A DNA stretch of 50,889 bases. Source: a virus. The notes beneath the pieces were generated by a model. It searched no databases, had not been told where the DNA came from, and saw only the letters and a list, made by a program, of their open reading frames with translations. Where the stretch lies: IMG/VR virus record IMGVR_UViG_3300020034_000026, positions 1 through 50,889 of that record; one strand, written 5' to 3'. A program made the position numbers and the translations under genes. Below, piece after piece: positions 15,248-23,158 of this stretch (the first letter of the stretch is position 1; each line of letters opens with the position of its first letter).

Positions 15248-16885
15248 TTATCCGCGGCGCCTCTTGCCCCTGCCTTTGCTCTTGTACTTTCTTCTCTTGC
15301 TATCCTCTACAATGTCCGCTTCCTCGTCATCATCTTCACCTTTAATGGGAAGTCCATTCTCATCGACTCCGGCGGAGATCATCTTCTTTGCCTGTTCAGT
15401 CTTGATCTTTAGAGCATCCTCGATCTCATCGATATCCACGTTAGTATCCAGACTAAAACGTGCACTGGAGAATCTACTCTTGGTTACATCGATGGGGCGA
15501 ATGACTCCTTCGCGGATGTAGTTGATGTCTGCTGTACTCTGAGTGAGGTGAGTCTCGGCTCGTTCCTTCTCCGTCGGTTGCCACAGGGGGCGATAGGTAA
15601 TGTCCCAACTGAGTGGTTCTTCAGCCCCAAGTTTCTTGAAGACGAATCGAGTAACAGTCTCGACAGTAGAGGTTAGCTCTCGGCCTTGCGCAGCCTTGAC
15701 TCTGTCATAGAAGAATCGTACATCGCTGTCACCCGTGGCGTTCAACCCCCCTGGGCTGATTCCAAAAAGCCGAGTGACTGGTATGTCTGCAACCGCCGCA
15801 GTCCTCTGCATCCACAGAGTCATCATCTCAGGAAGCTGAGAAAGATTGACACTCTTCCTCTCAAAATCCTCTTGCTTGTCCAGGAGCATGAGGCGGAAGT
15901 TACTTCGAAACATGTCAATAGCAGTCATGCGATTGACAAAGATATCATTCTTCCCGCGTCCTACCATATCAGCAAGCTTATCCATCTTGATGATATCGAG
16001 ACTCATCACTTCGATCAATGCTGCAGCATTAGCCCACGTAAGGCCGAAGTCTCGCAAGACTTCGTGAGCAGCAGTGAGAGTGTTGTCCCCCCACCCAGGC
16101 AGCACCCCACTCAAGTACCCTCGAGTGACTTTCTTCCCTGAAAAAGTCGATAGCCTAGACTCATGAATCTGAATAGGCTGGCTGTTGCGTTCCCCTGTGG
16201 TTGACGCAAGCTCCCAAATCTTGACCTTGCCATACTTGGCTTCCCTAGGCTCGCTGTATCTTTCCTTGGGAGTGAGGAACTGGGGCTCTATGAAGTTGAG
16301 AAATTGAACATCAGTGACACGATCTATGTCCAGAGGAGTTGACCATCGCGAGATGTTCTCCGCCCCATCAAGAGTACCATAGATGGTCGCCCCTCCACCA
16401 AAGGCTCTCTTCCATGCAGAACACCAGTAGAGAGCATCATTGAGCTCTAGGTCATCCCAGACACCATGAACATCTGTCTGTAGATCAGTCTCTTCCCCAG
16501 GTACATCAAGGTCAAAGCCCTCACGCAACATCTCTTCAGGCCAGACCTCAATGATCTTGGAAGCAATGTCATTGCTACGCCATAGATCAATGGCAGTGTC
16601 TGTGTTGACAGTTGTAGTCGGTTGGACGAGGTAGGATTGACGCTTGTCCCGGACCGTCCCCATGGCAGTCTGCAGAGACATCCACCCATCACCACGCAAC
16701 TGATCCCGCAGCCCATCGAGGCGATCCTCGATGCGAGCGGCGTCGCCGGTGCCAGCTCGCGCGCGCGGGGGTGGGTGCAGGGGCGGGCGCCCGTCCGGGT
16801 TGGGCGACTCACCCCCCTTTTGCCACCCAGGATTGCCCCTCTTGCCGTTTCTGCCCGCAGGAGGGGAGCTATTTTGTTTTCCCAC
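15248..16885 (-). CDS. Portal protein (DUF1073-like)
   Basis: A 545-aa protein of the DUF1073-type portal family. Typical segments are DLWRSNDIASKIIEVWPEEM, LREGFDLDVP, WKRAFGGGATIYG, FSGKKVTRGYLSGVLPGWGD, MLLDKQEDFERKSVNLSQLP and VTRLFGISPGGLNATGDSDV. The portal forms the dodecameric DNA gate and docks the terminase. The N-terminal 55 residues are basic and Pro/Gly-rich; the C-terminus is strongly charged (KRRKYKSKGRGKRRRG). It follows the large terminase gene after a small zinc-ribbon gene. The motif copy at 16192 encodes Thr-Thr-Gly; an imperfect copy lies at 15581. Confidence 0.88.
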   Translation of the reverse strand: MGKQNSSPPAGRNGKRGNPGWQKGGESPNPDGRPPLHPPPRARAGTGDAARIEDRLDGLRDQLRGDGWMSLQTAMGTVRDKRQSYLVQPTTTVNTDTAIDLWRSNDIASKIIEVWPEEMLREGFDLDVPGEETDLQTDVHGVWDDLELNDALYWCSAWKRAFGGGATIYGTLDGAENISRWSTPLDIDRVTDVQFLNFIEPQFLTPKERYSEPREAKYGKVKIWELASTTGERNSQPIQIHESRLSTFSGKKVTRGYLSGVLPGWGDNTLTAAHEVLRDFGLTWANAAALIEVMSLDIIKMDKLADMVGRGKNDIFVNRMTAIDMFRSNFRLMLLDKQEDFERKSVNLSQLPEMMTLWMQRTAAVADIPVTRLFGISPGGLNATGDSDVRFFYDRVKAAQGRELTSTVETVTRFVFKKLGAEEPLSWDITYRPLWQPTEKERAETHLTQSTADINYIREGVIRPIDVTKSRFSSARFSLDTNVDIDEIEDALKIKTEQAKKMISAGVDENGLPIKGEDDDEEADIVEDSKRRKYKSKGRGKRRRG

Positions 16886-16908
16886 GGATCAAATTCTTAA
16901 CCGATCGT

Positions 16909-17058
16909 CTAGGTCGAGGGCAAGCCCCGATGCGTCCGAGGGCACTGGGCCCCGCCAAGCCATATACGCCAGCCATTTTTCATGGCTTCGTCTAAGGTGG
17001 CAACTATCTTCTTTCCACAGAGAACGCAGACGATCGTATTCTTGACTCTCTTAGGCAT
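16909..17058 (-). CDS. Small zinc-ribbon protein
   Basis: A 49-aa gene between the portal and large terminase genes. ATG is at 17058 and TAG at 16911-16909. The translation begins MPKRVKNTIVCVLCGKKI and continues with DEAMKNGWRIWLGGAQCPRT. A CxxC pair near residue 11, a GW..WLGG segment and a later Cys suggest a small zinc-binding domain of the kind often seen in phage genomes. The upstream ribosome binding site is weak (AGTAAC). Function unknown. Confidence 0.55.
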   Translation of the reverse strand: MPKRVKNTIVCVLCGKKIVATLDEAMKNGWRIWLGGAQCPRTHRGLPST

Positions 17059-17082
17059 TGTTACTTTTACTTTTTACTTTAC

Positions 17083-18609
17083 TTACATCTGTCCGAGCAT
17101 GATGGTTCGAAGTTCATCGATGTTCTGAGACCCATAGATGATGCCTTGAGAAGTAGCATCTACACGGTCATTCTTGCGACCTAGCTTGGGGAAGGTGTTC
17201 CACTCATGGAACCACTTGCCTAGCCATGGTGCGCCCTCGGGAATAACCACCTGTCCTGCTTTGACCACAGGGACAATCGCGTTGCCACGAGCTTCCTTGC
17301 CACCTTCGGGATCTACTTCGATGATGCCGCGAACCTTTTTGAACAGATGATTGACAATGGCCGAGCCATTAGCCTTCGCTTCCACAAGTACACGACCAAT
17401 GCGATTGTCTCCTTCGGTTACTGCAACGATGTTCTCGCATGTCTCATCGAAGGTCATATGGTCGGTGTAGTCTTCCAAGACAAACACAAGGGCATCAAGA
17501 AAGCCTAGCTTTACCATCCCTACTCTAGAGCCCGTGTCAATCTTTTTGAAGGCTGCGTCTACCGACAACAGAATCGCATCGAAGTCATCATCATCAGGAA
17601 GTATGATAGAGCTATTTGAATTGCAACCCTTTGGGCGAACGTAAGCTCTGTTATCCCCTTTACGCTTCCAGAAGTTCCACCATGTCTGCTTAAACATGCC
17701 ACCGCCGCGAGGTGCGGGCGCCTGTTGAAACTGGGCAGCTGTAGCGTAGGGACCCATGGCTTTCTTGTCGCGCTCAACTACTTCACGAGTCATCTTCTCA
17801 GGCCACAGAAGCTCATTGTCCAGAGTACGTGGATCCTGAAAGAACAGCCGCTCGTTGATGTACACAAAGCACTTGCGATCTGGTTCGAATTCCATAGGCA
17901 GCATGAGGTGCGTGTACCCAAGCTGTGCCTCGAGGATATGACCGCTTACATCAGAGTCACCAACACGCTGCATAATGACGATGATCGCAGACTTCTGCGC
18001 ATCGGCTAGCCGAGTGGGCAACACCTCATCAAACCACAGGAGGACCTCTTTCTGCTTAGCCTCCGATTCCCCTTCTTTGATGTTGTGGGGGTCATCAACA
18101 ATGACGCGATCGGCTCTCTCACCGGTACCTAGACCACCAACCGAAGAGGCAATCTTCCACCCCATCTTGTTGGTGTCGAATCGAATCTTGGAGTTCTGAT
18201 CTCCGACAACATGAAAACGATCACCCCACCGGGACTGATACCACTTACTCTGGATGATGTTTCGAGAACGGCGGTTGTCTCTCTTAGTCAACTCATGGGA
18301 ATACGACATGCACAGGTATCGTAGCCCTGCATGATTCTTTGGGCCCCACTCCCACGTCGGCCAAAAGACTTCAGTCGATAGACTTTTCATCAGCCCCGGA
18401 GGCTCATTGATGAGAAGCCTGTTGATATGACCCGCAGATACCGCGCTCAGATGGTCATTGACTGCATCTTGATGCCACCCAGGAATCATGTCTCGGGTAG
18501 GCTCAACAATATGCCACGCCAGGCGCGAGTAAGCCGATAGGCTCTCAGCGCTATCAATGATATCTAGCTGTCGTAGAGTCTCTTCAGGATCTAAATCAAA
18601 AGCGTACAC
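17083..18609 (-). CDS. terL: Terminase large subunit
   Basis: A 508-aa packaging motor. The N-terminal ATPase has NRLLINEPPGLMKSL (Walker A type, about residues 61-75) and ADRVIVDDPHNI (Walker B, about 165). IIVIMQRVGDSDVSGHIL matches the coupling motif region. The C-terminal nuclease domain begins near ILLSVDAAFKKID (about residue 344) with a later acidic site in RKNDRVDATSQGI. The gene lies three bases after the small subunit. The motif copy at 17264 encodes Pro-Val-Val. A 30-bp stretch at 18188-18217 is duplicated at 23805-23834. No sequence clue tells cos from headful packaging. Confidence 0.93.
   Translation of the reverse strand: MYAFDLDPEETLRQLDIIDSAESLSAYSRLAWHIVEPTRDMIPGWHQDAVNDHLSAVSAGHINRLLINEPPGLMKSLSTEVFWPTWEWGPKNHAGLRYLCMSYSHELTKRDNRRSRNIIQSKWYQSRWGDRFHVVGDQNSKIRFDTNKMGWKIASSVGGLGTGERADRVIVDDPHNIKEGESEAKQKEVLLWFDEVLPTRLADAQKSAIIVIMQRVGDSDVSGHILEAQLGYTHLMLPMEFEPDRKCFVYINERLFFQDPRTLDNELLWPEKMTREVVERDKKAMGPYATAAQFQQAPAPRGGGMFKQTWWNFWKRKGDNRAYVRPKGCNSNSSIILPDDDDFDAILLSVDAAFKKIDTGSRVGMVKLGFLDALVFVLEDYTDHMTFDETCENIVAVTEGDNRIGRVLVEAKANGSAIVNHLFKKVRGIIEVDPEGGKEARGNAIVPVVKAGQVVIPEGAPWLGKWFHEWNTFPKLGRKNDRVDATSQGIIYGSQNIDELRTIMLGQM
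18188..18217 (+). repeat. 30-bp repeat, donor copy inside terL
   Basis: These 30 bases, beginning TTGGAGTTCTG and ending CAACATGAAAA, recur exactly at 23805-23834. The terL copy is in continuous coding sequence, so it is likely the donor. Confidence 0.85.
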
Positions 18610-18612
18610 AAT

Positions 18613-19047
18613 CTACTCGTCATCACTGGACTCAGAGTCTCGCTTGACTCGAGTCTTCAGTAGGATGTTTCGTAGATCCTGGCGTTCCTTGGGACCGAGT
18701 TTCTCAAGGTCCATGGTCTGAATCGGACCACCATCGGCACCGGTATGCTGCATGATGACAGTGTCGGTCTGTCCGAGATACTGGCGCCCCAGCCACTTGG
18801 CCATGGCCGCGTTGCCGTGCGCCAGGATCATCTGCGAGCGGCGCAGTCCCACAAGTCCCTGTTGACGCCCGTCTTCCCAGGCCTGAGCGGCGCGCGCATC
18901 GTATTTCAGGATCCGCTTGAACCATTTGACGCGAACCCCAAAGAATCCCGCCGCTTCCCGTTCAGTCACCTGAAGCATGGACAGCTTGCGGATTTCACTA
19001 ACCTTGATCTCTTTGCGCGGCACGCCCCGAGTATACCCACGACGCAC
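18613..19047 (-). CDS. terS: Terminase small subunit
   Basis: A 144-aa protein immediately upstream of terL. The N-terminus is basic with a helix-turn-helix-like region (KVSEIRKLSMLQVTEREAAG, then FFGVRVKWFKRILKYDARAA). Next come WEDGRQQGLVGLRRSQMILA and HGNAAMAKWLGRQYLGQTD, a pattern very typical of small terminases. The C-terminus is acidic. It recognises the packaging site and regulates TerL. The start could be ATG 19047 or GTG 19023. Confidence 0.88.
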   Translation of the reverse strand: MRRGYTRGVPRKEIKVSEIRKLSMLQVTEREAAGFFGVRVKWFKRILKYDARAAQAWEDGRQQGLVGLRRSQMILAHGNAAMAKWLGRQYLGQTDTVIMQHTGADGGPIQTMDLEKLGPKERQDLRNILLKTRVKRDSESSDDE

Positions 19048-19054
19048 AAAAAGA

Positions 19055-19093
19055 CAAAGGGCCCAGTAGGTTCCGAATCACCTGAGCCCTTTG
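19055..19093 (-). terminator. Stem-loop upstream of the terminase genes
   Basis: CAAAGGGCCCAG (19055-19066) pairs with CTGAGCCCTTTG (19082-19093) with one non-pairing position and a 15-base loop. On the minus strand the stem is followed by TCTTTTTG, as in an intrinsic terminator. It would separate the early leftward genes from the terminase/head operon. Confidence 0.5.
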
Positions 19094-19230
19094 CCTTTAC
19101 TTCTTTTTGTCTTGTATGGTCTTCCTTGGGGATAGACACTTTCAGCTTACACCATTGGCACCCTCTTCTTATTTATTTTTTAGGTTTACAAGAATGAGAA
19201 AGAGGACTATTCCCCTTCCTTCACCCGCCT

Positions 19231-19749
19231 TCACCAGTAAGCGTTGTACGGGATGGGATCCCCAGGAGATATACCCAACTTGGCTTTCAAGTCTCTGATC
19301 TCTGCTTTCATTTGAGAGATCGCTAGTAGGTCATCCATGATCTGCATCTGCAGCTTGTGAATTTCCTCATGCGCTGCATCGACGTGCGAGGGGACACGCA
19401 TCAGAACATCGTAGGCAACCTGCAGGTCATGGCGAAGTTCAGAAGAAGCCCTCTCGCTGTGACGCCCACGATCGATCATCTGAAAGATCGCAGCAAGACT
19501 CTTCTCTTCCTCGCGAGTCCTGATGATGTTTTTCATGCACCATCGACAGCTTTCCTCATCCTCGCGATCAGACATGGACTGAGGTGCAGACTTCGTTTCC
19601 TCTGTTTCATTCTTGAGAACATCCATCACGAAGTTATGCAGCTGATTCTTGATCTCTTCGACAGTACCCTCGAGAATGATCGGCTTAATTTCCTTCCCCC
19701 CAAACGTGAAAGTTACACCTTCCTCATTCGGCTTTTCTGGATCACTCAT
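19231..19749 (-). CDS. Hypothetical coiled-coil protein
   Basis: A 172-aa protein. ATG 19749 is chosen because it overlaps the stop of the upstream gene (ATGA); a frame extends further up to 19800 but inside that gene. The acidic N-terminus (MSDPEKPNEEGVTFTF) is followed by a Cys pair (ESCRWCMKNIIRTREE) and a long C-terminal helix with heptad character (EIHKLQMQIMDDLLAISQMK, then AEIRDLKAKLGISPGD). No family is recognised; its position between early regulators and terminase gives no firm role. Confidence 0.6.
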   Translation of the reverse strand: MSDPEKPNEEGVTFTFGGKEIKPIILEGTVEEIKNQLHNFVMDVLKNETEETKSAPQSMSDREDEESCRWCMKNIIRTREEEKSLAAIFQMIDRGRHSERASSELRHDLQVAYDVLMRVPSHVDAAHEEIHKLQMQIMDDLLAISQMKAEIRDLKAKLGISPGDPIPYNAYW

Positions 19750-20117
19750 AGCTTGACCATTCCTCTCACGATGAGATCGGTTGCGATGGCACGTGCACAC
19801 TCACACAAGATGCCCTCGGGAATCTTGCACGACGGCAGTTGATACTCGTTGATGCGTCGCAGCCCATTCTCGACAGCCTGCACTACGGCATCAGAGCACA
19901 GCGTGTGGCCATCCTCCCCGTGGTCAACATGGACATGGACCTGGGTATCCATGGTACCGAAGTCCACGCCTACATCCGTCAAGTCGAACCTGAGTTGCCG
20001 GGAAACCACAGGGGGGCCATCCGCGAGATCGGAAAGGGACTGTTCTGAGGGACTGCTCAGACGCTCTGAAAGAGAAAGATTGTCATACCCCGGGAAAGGG
20101 GCGTAGCGGAAACTCAT
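19746..20117 (-). CDS. Hypothetical protein
   Basis: A 123-aa protein (MSFRYAPFPGYDNLSLSERL, LRFDLTDVGVDFGTMDTQVH, VHVDHGEDGHTLCSDAVVQA). A central His/Asp-rich segment could bind metal. The C-terminal helix CECARAIATDLIVRGMVKL ends the protein. The stop overlaps the start of the next gene. The motif copy at 20005 encodes Pro-Val-Val. Not recognised. Confidence 0.55.
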   Translation of the reverse strand: MSFRYAPFPGYDNLSLSERLSSPSEQSLSDLADGPPVVSRQLRFDLTDVGVDFGTMDTQVHVHVDHGEDGHTLCSDAVVQAVENGLRRINEYQLPSCKIPEGILCECARAIATDLIVRGMVKL

Positions 20118-20151
20118 TTGGTTGGGCCTTTTGGTGAGAGTGAGGTGAGAG

Positions 20152-20301
20152 TTAGGGAGATGCTTCTAGAAGTCTTCTGATCAGTTCGGAGAGACTGATA
20201 TCTTGCCTCGATGCTTTTGCAAGATATTTGGCATGTTGTTCGACAGTTACCCTAGAACGAATCGTGCGCGTTTTGGCAGGTAAGCTATCAGACACCTCCA
20301 T
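20152..20301 (-). CDS. Ribbon-helix-helix (Arc/CopG-like) repressor
   Basis: A 49-aa gene with ATG at 20301 and TAA at 20154-20152. The translation MEVSDSLPAKTRTIRSRVTV then EQHAKYLAKASRQDISLSEL and IRRLLEASP has the ribbon-helix-helix order: a basic beta strand (RTIRSRVT), helix A (VEQHAKYLAKASR), a turn, and helix B (SLSELIRRLLEAS). Arc/CopG proteins bind operators as dimers through the strand. A palindrome TGTAGCTACA overlaps the -10 box of its own predicted promoter 30 bases upstream. The same palindrome lies over the rightward early promoter at 21321-21332, so autoregulation and control of that promoter are likely. The ribosome binding site is weak. Confidence 0.75.
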   Translation of the reverse strand: MEVSDSLPAKTRTIRSRVTVEQHAKYLAKASRQDISLSELIRRLLEASP

Positions 20302-20330
20302 CTGCTTTTCTTTCTTAGTGATGGCCTGAG

Positions 20331-20359
20331 ACTGTAGCTACATCGTCGCGCTAGGTCAA
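20331..20359 (-). promoter_or_regulatory. Predicted promoter with operator for the RHH repressor
   Basis: On the minus strand, TTGACC (20359-20354), a 17-bp spacer and TACAGT (20336-20331) form a near-consensus promoter. The 10-bp palindrome TGTAGCTACA (20333-20342) covers the upstream edge of the -10 box. The repressor ATG is at 20301. Confidence 0.6.
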
Positions 20360-20647
20360 CTCGGAAACCACGGCTTCCGCTAGATCCCGCAGATCGCGTA
20401 GCTTGGCGCGCATTCGAGCGATGGTCACACGGCGCGCCCGCGCGTACTCAGGCGCCCCAGCTCGGCGGTTCCAGCGTGTCTTGCACAACCCCTCGCTAGG
20501 TCCCTTCACCATGGGAAGCGCAGGACACCATGTCGTGAGGCATCGAACTACCCATCCATAGCCCCGGGATGGATCGATTTCCTGCCAAACCACAGGGGCC
20601 ATCCCACAGAAGGGACAACTTTTTATCTTCTCCGATGTAGACTTCAT
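20351..20647 (-). CDS. Lar-like zinc-ribbon protein
   Basis: A 98-aa protein; start at ATG 20647 with GGAAG upstream. It contains SCPFCGMAPVVWQEIDPSRG, then WVVRCLTTWCPALP and CKTRWNRRA. CPFCG, a second Cys pair and a terminal W-N-R-R are the marks of the Lar (restriction alleviation) type zinc-ribbon family, which is common in phages. In the Rac prophage Lar modulates type I restriction; whether this one does is unknown. The motif copy at 20589 lies within the ribbon as Ala-Pro-Val-Val. The C-terminal half is GC-rich and basic. Confidence 0.65.
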   Translation of the reverse strand: MKSTSEKIKSCPFCGMAPVVWQEIDPSRGYGWVVRCLTTWCPALPMVKGPSEGLCKTRWNRRAGAPEYARARRVTIARMRAKLRDLRDLAEAVVSELT

Positions 20648-20844
20648 TCTTTCTTCCCTTCCCTCATGGAATCGAGATAGCGATAGCCATACCATTCGGA
20701 CCTATCTTTGGTAGCCTCATTGAATGCCTCTAGGCACCGGATCAAGTATTTGGCTAGGATGAAATCAGGGGTATCACTCTCCTTTTCTTTGCTGGTTCTG
20801 TTCAGTAGTCTACCCAATTCAATCTCAAAATCACTTACACTCAT
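20644..20844 (-). CDS. Hypothetical protein
   Basis: A 66-aa protein; ATG 20844 overlaps the stop of the upstream gene (ATGA), and GGAAGGAG lies about 13 bases before it. Sequence: MSVSDFEIELGRLLNRTSKE, FILAKYLIRCLEAFNEATKD, RSEWYGYRYLDS. Helical; the YLIRCLEAFNEATKDRSEWYG pattern is seen in small phage proteins of unknown function. Confidence 0.55.
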   Translation of the reverse strand: MSVSDFEIELGRLLNRTSKEKESDTPDFILAKYLIRCLEAFNEATKDRSEWYGYRYLDSMREGKKE

Positions 20845-21233
20845 TCTGATGAATTCTCCTTCCACTCGTTATGTCTATCGTATTTTTGCCAGCCAGTTTG
20901 GCGCATCGCCTCGGCAAAAGCAGCGAACAAACGATCGTTAACCCTATCACTTACCTGTGCTTGCCATGAGCTAATTAGATCCTCCCGGTAGTACATCTTG
21001 TACACCGAGTTTGTGTACCACGTGATCTCAGCGTGGGCAAAGACCTGCATGATAGTGATCGACTCACCATCGTGATCTTCCTCTACCTCGATTTCTAAGT
21101 CGAGCGTCCCATCGGCCCATCGAGTCACACAGTAGGTGTGAGCTCTGTAGGAGAACTCCATGAGGTGAACGAGACCACTGTCCTCCTGTGCGGTTATCCC
21201 CACCTCCGATACTCGAATCTTGTGCTTTGGCAT
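20841..21233 (-). CDS. Hypothetical protein, first gene of the leftward block
   Basis: A 130-aa acidic protein (SGLVHLMEFSYRAHTYCVTR, TLDLEIEVEEDHDGESITIM, VNDRLFAAFAEAMRQTGWQK). It is preceded by CGGAAGT and a predicted promoter (TTGCTT, 18 bp, GATAAT). It is the first gene of the leftward transcript and diverges from the gene at 21340. Not recognised. Confidence 0.6.
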   Translation of the reverse strand: MPKHKIRVSEVGITAQEDSGLVHLMEFSYRAHTYCVTRWADGTLDLEIEVEEDHDGESITIMQVFAHAEITWYTNSVYKMYYREDLISSWQAQVSDRVNDRLFAAFAEAMRQTGWQKYDRHNEWKENSSE

Positions 21234-21240
21234 ACTTCCG

Positions 21241-21270
21241 ATTATCCGTTATCCCAGAGAAGAAAAGCAA
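21241..21270 (-). promoter_or_regulatory. Predicted leftward early promoter
   Basis: On the minus strand, TTGCTT (21270-21265), an 18-bp spacer and GATAAT (21246-21241) lie just upstream of the gene starting at 21233. Confidence 0.5.
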
Positions 21271-21305
21271 GACTATCATCAGAAAAGTATCTCCAAAGAT
21301 TTTTC

Positions 21306-21334
21306 TTGCGTGTGGCTACATTGTAGCTACAATG
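21306..21334 (+). promoter_or_regulatory. Predicted rightward early promoter with palindromic operator
   Basis: TTGCGT (21306-21311), 16 bp, TACAAT (21328-21333). The perfect 16-bp palindrome CATTGTAGCTACAATG (21319-21334) covers the -10 box. Its core TGTAGCTACA also overlaps the -10 of the RHH repressor promoter. A start about 7 bp downstream of the -10 would coincide with ATG 21340, giving a leaderless transcript. Confidence 0.6.
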
Positions 21335-21339
21335 CCCGT

Positions 21340-21471
21340 ATGCCCCAGCCCAAGTCAACTCCCGAGATTCCCAATGTTATTCACACGTTGGTCCAGAAGT
21401 ACATCGAGGATGCAAAGACCGCATCCCAGAGAATCGACATCCTCCTGAGAAATCTTTCAAAAAGAATTTGA
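21340..21471 (+). CDS. Small helical protein at the rightward promoter
   Basis: A 43-aa frame (MPQPKSTPEIPNVIHTLVQK, then YIEDAKTASQRIDILLRNLS). It starts at the predicted transcription start, has no ribosome binding site, and is a single amphipathic helix. It is the first frame of the rightward transcript. Whether it is translated is uncertain. Confidence 0.4.
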   Translation: MPQPKSTPEIPNVIHTLVQKYIEDAKTASQRIDILLRNLSKRI

Positions 21472-21484
21472 CTAATCTCCCCCC

Positions 21485-22786
21485 ATGATGCACACTGAGG
21501 ACATGAACAAGATGACGAACCGGACCAGCAACGTTTCTTCTTTCAGCATCGCGGGCCAGGCCGCGGCTGGCGAGGGCGCCATGGCCGGCTGGCGTGGCCA
21601 GAGCAAGCTCTCCCACCAGAGCATCCTTGCGGGTCTGGAGAGCGCAAGTCTTCCGTCCAACTGGGCCCCGAAGGTGAAGAGTCCGATCGCTCAGGCTGGC
21701 CACGCGGTGCGCCTGCTCAACAACAAGAGCTATGTCGTGCGCCGCGACAAGACCGCTGATCTCTCCCCCGTCAAGGGTCTCGCCCGCACCTGCGATGCGC
21801 GATGGTCGATTGGCAAGGCGCTGCAGGGGAAGAACGTGGGCGACGCCATGGGCCCCCTGGTCTGCACGGTCGAGGTAAGTGGCACCACCCTCACCTACAA
21901 GGGGGACGACAAGCTCGGAGAGAGCATCCTGGCCACCTTCAACGGCCTCATGGACAACCAAGTTCATCAGGCAGGTGACGTCACCACCTGGATTTCAGAT
22001 CTTCTGTGGAACCATTGCGGTGCCACCGGCCTGGGCCTGGGCTACTACATCCCCCAGACGGGCAAGACGCTGGCGCAGAAGATCACCGACATGGTGGCGT
22101 CACTGGGCTGGGGAACCAACTGGATCAACCCCCTCCTTCCGATTGCCACAAGCGATCAGCTCAAGCTCGGCATCGCAAGGAGTCTGGCGGATGACGTCAA
22201 GAGCATCGGCGCCACCCTGAACACCTACATCGAAAAGAACGAGATGGACGCGGGCAAGGCAGGTCTCCTCCTCAACAAGACGACCACCATCCAGGATCGT
22301 CTCACGAGCTACCGCCTTTTCTGCGGCGAGGAAGCGATGGACTCCACCATCCGAATTCTCAACTCTCTGATCGAGACTCTCAACACCTACATCGACGACA
22401 CCAGCAAGAGGTTCGCTCTCCTCGACATCAAGAGCATCCGAGAGATCACCGCAGACAACGTTCGTACCCTGAACATCGATGAGAACACCTCCCTCAAGCT
22501 CAGCGCCAAGTCGTCAACCCCGGTGAAGGATCTCCTGGCCCGCATGGACTCTTGTACCTCCCTGGGCGCTCTCCGCCCGCTGGGTGAGTCGCTGCGCACC
22601 TACCCCGAGGGCCCAAGCAAGGAAGCCCTCCGCAAGGCCTACCGCGCGGCTCAGGAGCGCATCGTCAAGCTCCCCACGGCCACTGCCACCCCCATCGTCC
22701 GCACCCCTGCCAAGCCCACCCAGCCCGCCGAGCCCCAGGAGCCCAGCGACGCGGACACGCGGTTCTCCCTGATCGAGATGGACTAA
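21485..22786 (+). CDS. Codon-biased 433-aa early protein of unknown function
   Basis: A 433-aa protein whose codons end almost always in C or G, unlike its neighbours, which suggests strong expression. It contains FSIAGQAAAGEGAMAGWRGQ, LNNKSYVVRRDKTADLSPVK, LARTCDARWSIGKALQGKNV, then GATGLGLGYYIPQTGKTLAQ and several helical stretches with NTYIEKNEMDAGKAGLLLNK. The C-terminal 40 residues are Pro/Thr/Ala-rich. It may belong to the hypothetical family DUF6744, which I cannot verify. No ribosome binding site precedes ATG 21485; GAGG lies 11 bases before the in-frame ATG 21512, an alternative start. A strong hairpin follows at 22801-22850. Confidence 0.7.
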   Translation: MMHTEDMNKMTNRTSNVSSFSIAGQAAAGEGAMAGWRGQSKLSHQSILAGLESASLPSNWAPKVKSPIAQAGHAVRLLNNKSYVVRRDKTADLSPVKGLARTCDARWSIGKALQGKNVGDAMGPLVCTVEVSGTTLTYKGDDKLGESILATFNGLMDNQVHQAGDVTTWISDLLWNHCGATGLGLGYYIPQTGKTLAQKITDMVASLGWGTNWINPLLPIATSDQLKLGIARSLADDVKSIGATLNTYIEKNEMDAGKAGLLLNKTTTIQDRLTSYRLFCGEEAMDSTIRILNSLIETLNTYIDDTSKRFALLDIKSIREITADNVRTLNIDENTSLKLSAKSSTPVKDLLARMDSCTSLGALRPLGESLRTYPEGPSKEALRKAYRAAQERIVKLPTATATPIVRTPAKPTQPAEPQEPSDADTRFSLIEMD

Positions 22787-22800
22787 GATAAAACTTCCAT

Positions 22801-22850
22801 GGTTGGGCAAGGTTAAGAAAGAGCAAAATCTTTCTTAATCTTGCTTGACC
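22801..22850 (+). terminator. Strong terminator-like hairpin
   Basis: Bases 22801-22822 pair with 22829-22850 over 22 positions around a 6-base loop (GCAAAA). All pairs are Watson-Crick or G-U in the rightward RNA, the inner ten (TTAAGAAAGA/TCTTTCTTAA) perfectly. AATCTTT follows. It ends, or protects the 3' end of, the transcript of the codon-biased gene. Confidence 0.65.
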
Positions 22851-22882
22851 AATCTTTCCCAATGATGCAAGGATACTAAATC

Positions 22883-23158
22883 ATGAACACGCACCCAGAA
22901 CTTCGCATCGACGTCACCATGCAAGATATCCAAAAGGGTCAACCCAAAACGGCTTGCGATTGCCCAGTCGCTCTAGCCATCAAGAGGAACCCAAAGGTAG
23001 TCAACGCAATCGTAACCTACGATAAGATCACAGTATTCATACATGACCAAGCTTGGTATGATATGGAGGTACCGGAGATAGTTGGGCACTTCCTCAACAA
23101 GTTCGACAGATACGAGCTTGTGGAACCCTTCTCCTTCACGCTAGATCTAACCAAATGA
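22883..23158 (+). CDS. CxCP-ALAI family protein, paralogue 1
   Basis: A 91-aa protein, first of three tandem related genes. Shared plan: (I/V)xVTxxxIxxG at the start, then ACDCPVALAIKRNPKVVNAI (C-x-C-P-x-A-L-A-I), a beta strand with aromatic residues (ITVFIHDQAWYDMEV), then VGHFLNKFDRYELVEPFSFT. The two Cys could bind metal or a partner. Its end overlaps paralogue 2 by 4 bp. Similar small proteins occur in other phages without known function. Confidence 0.65.
   Translation: MNTHPELRIDVTMQDIQKGQPKTACDCPVALAIKRNPKVVNAIVTYDKITVFIHDQAWYDMEVPEIVGHFLNKFDRYELVEPFSFTLDLTK

Noticed and set aside
18995-19230. Hidden gene between terS and the 172-aa gene
   Set aside because: The frames here are short and interrupted; the stretch holds a stem-loop and an AT-rich segment only.
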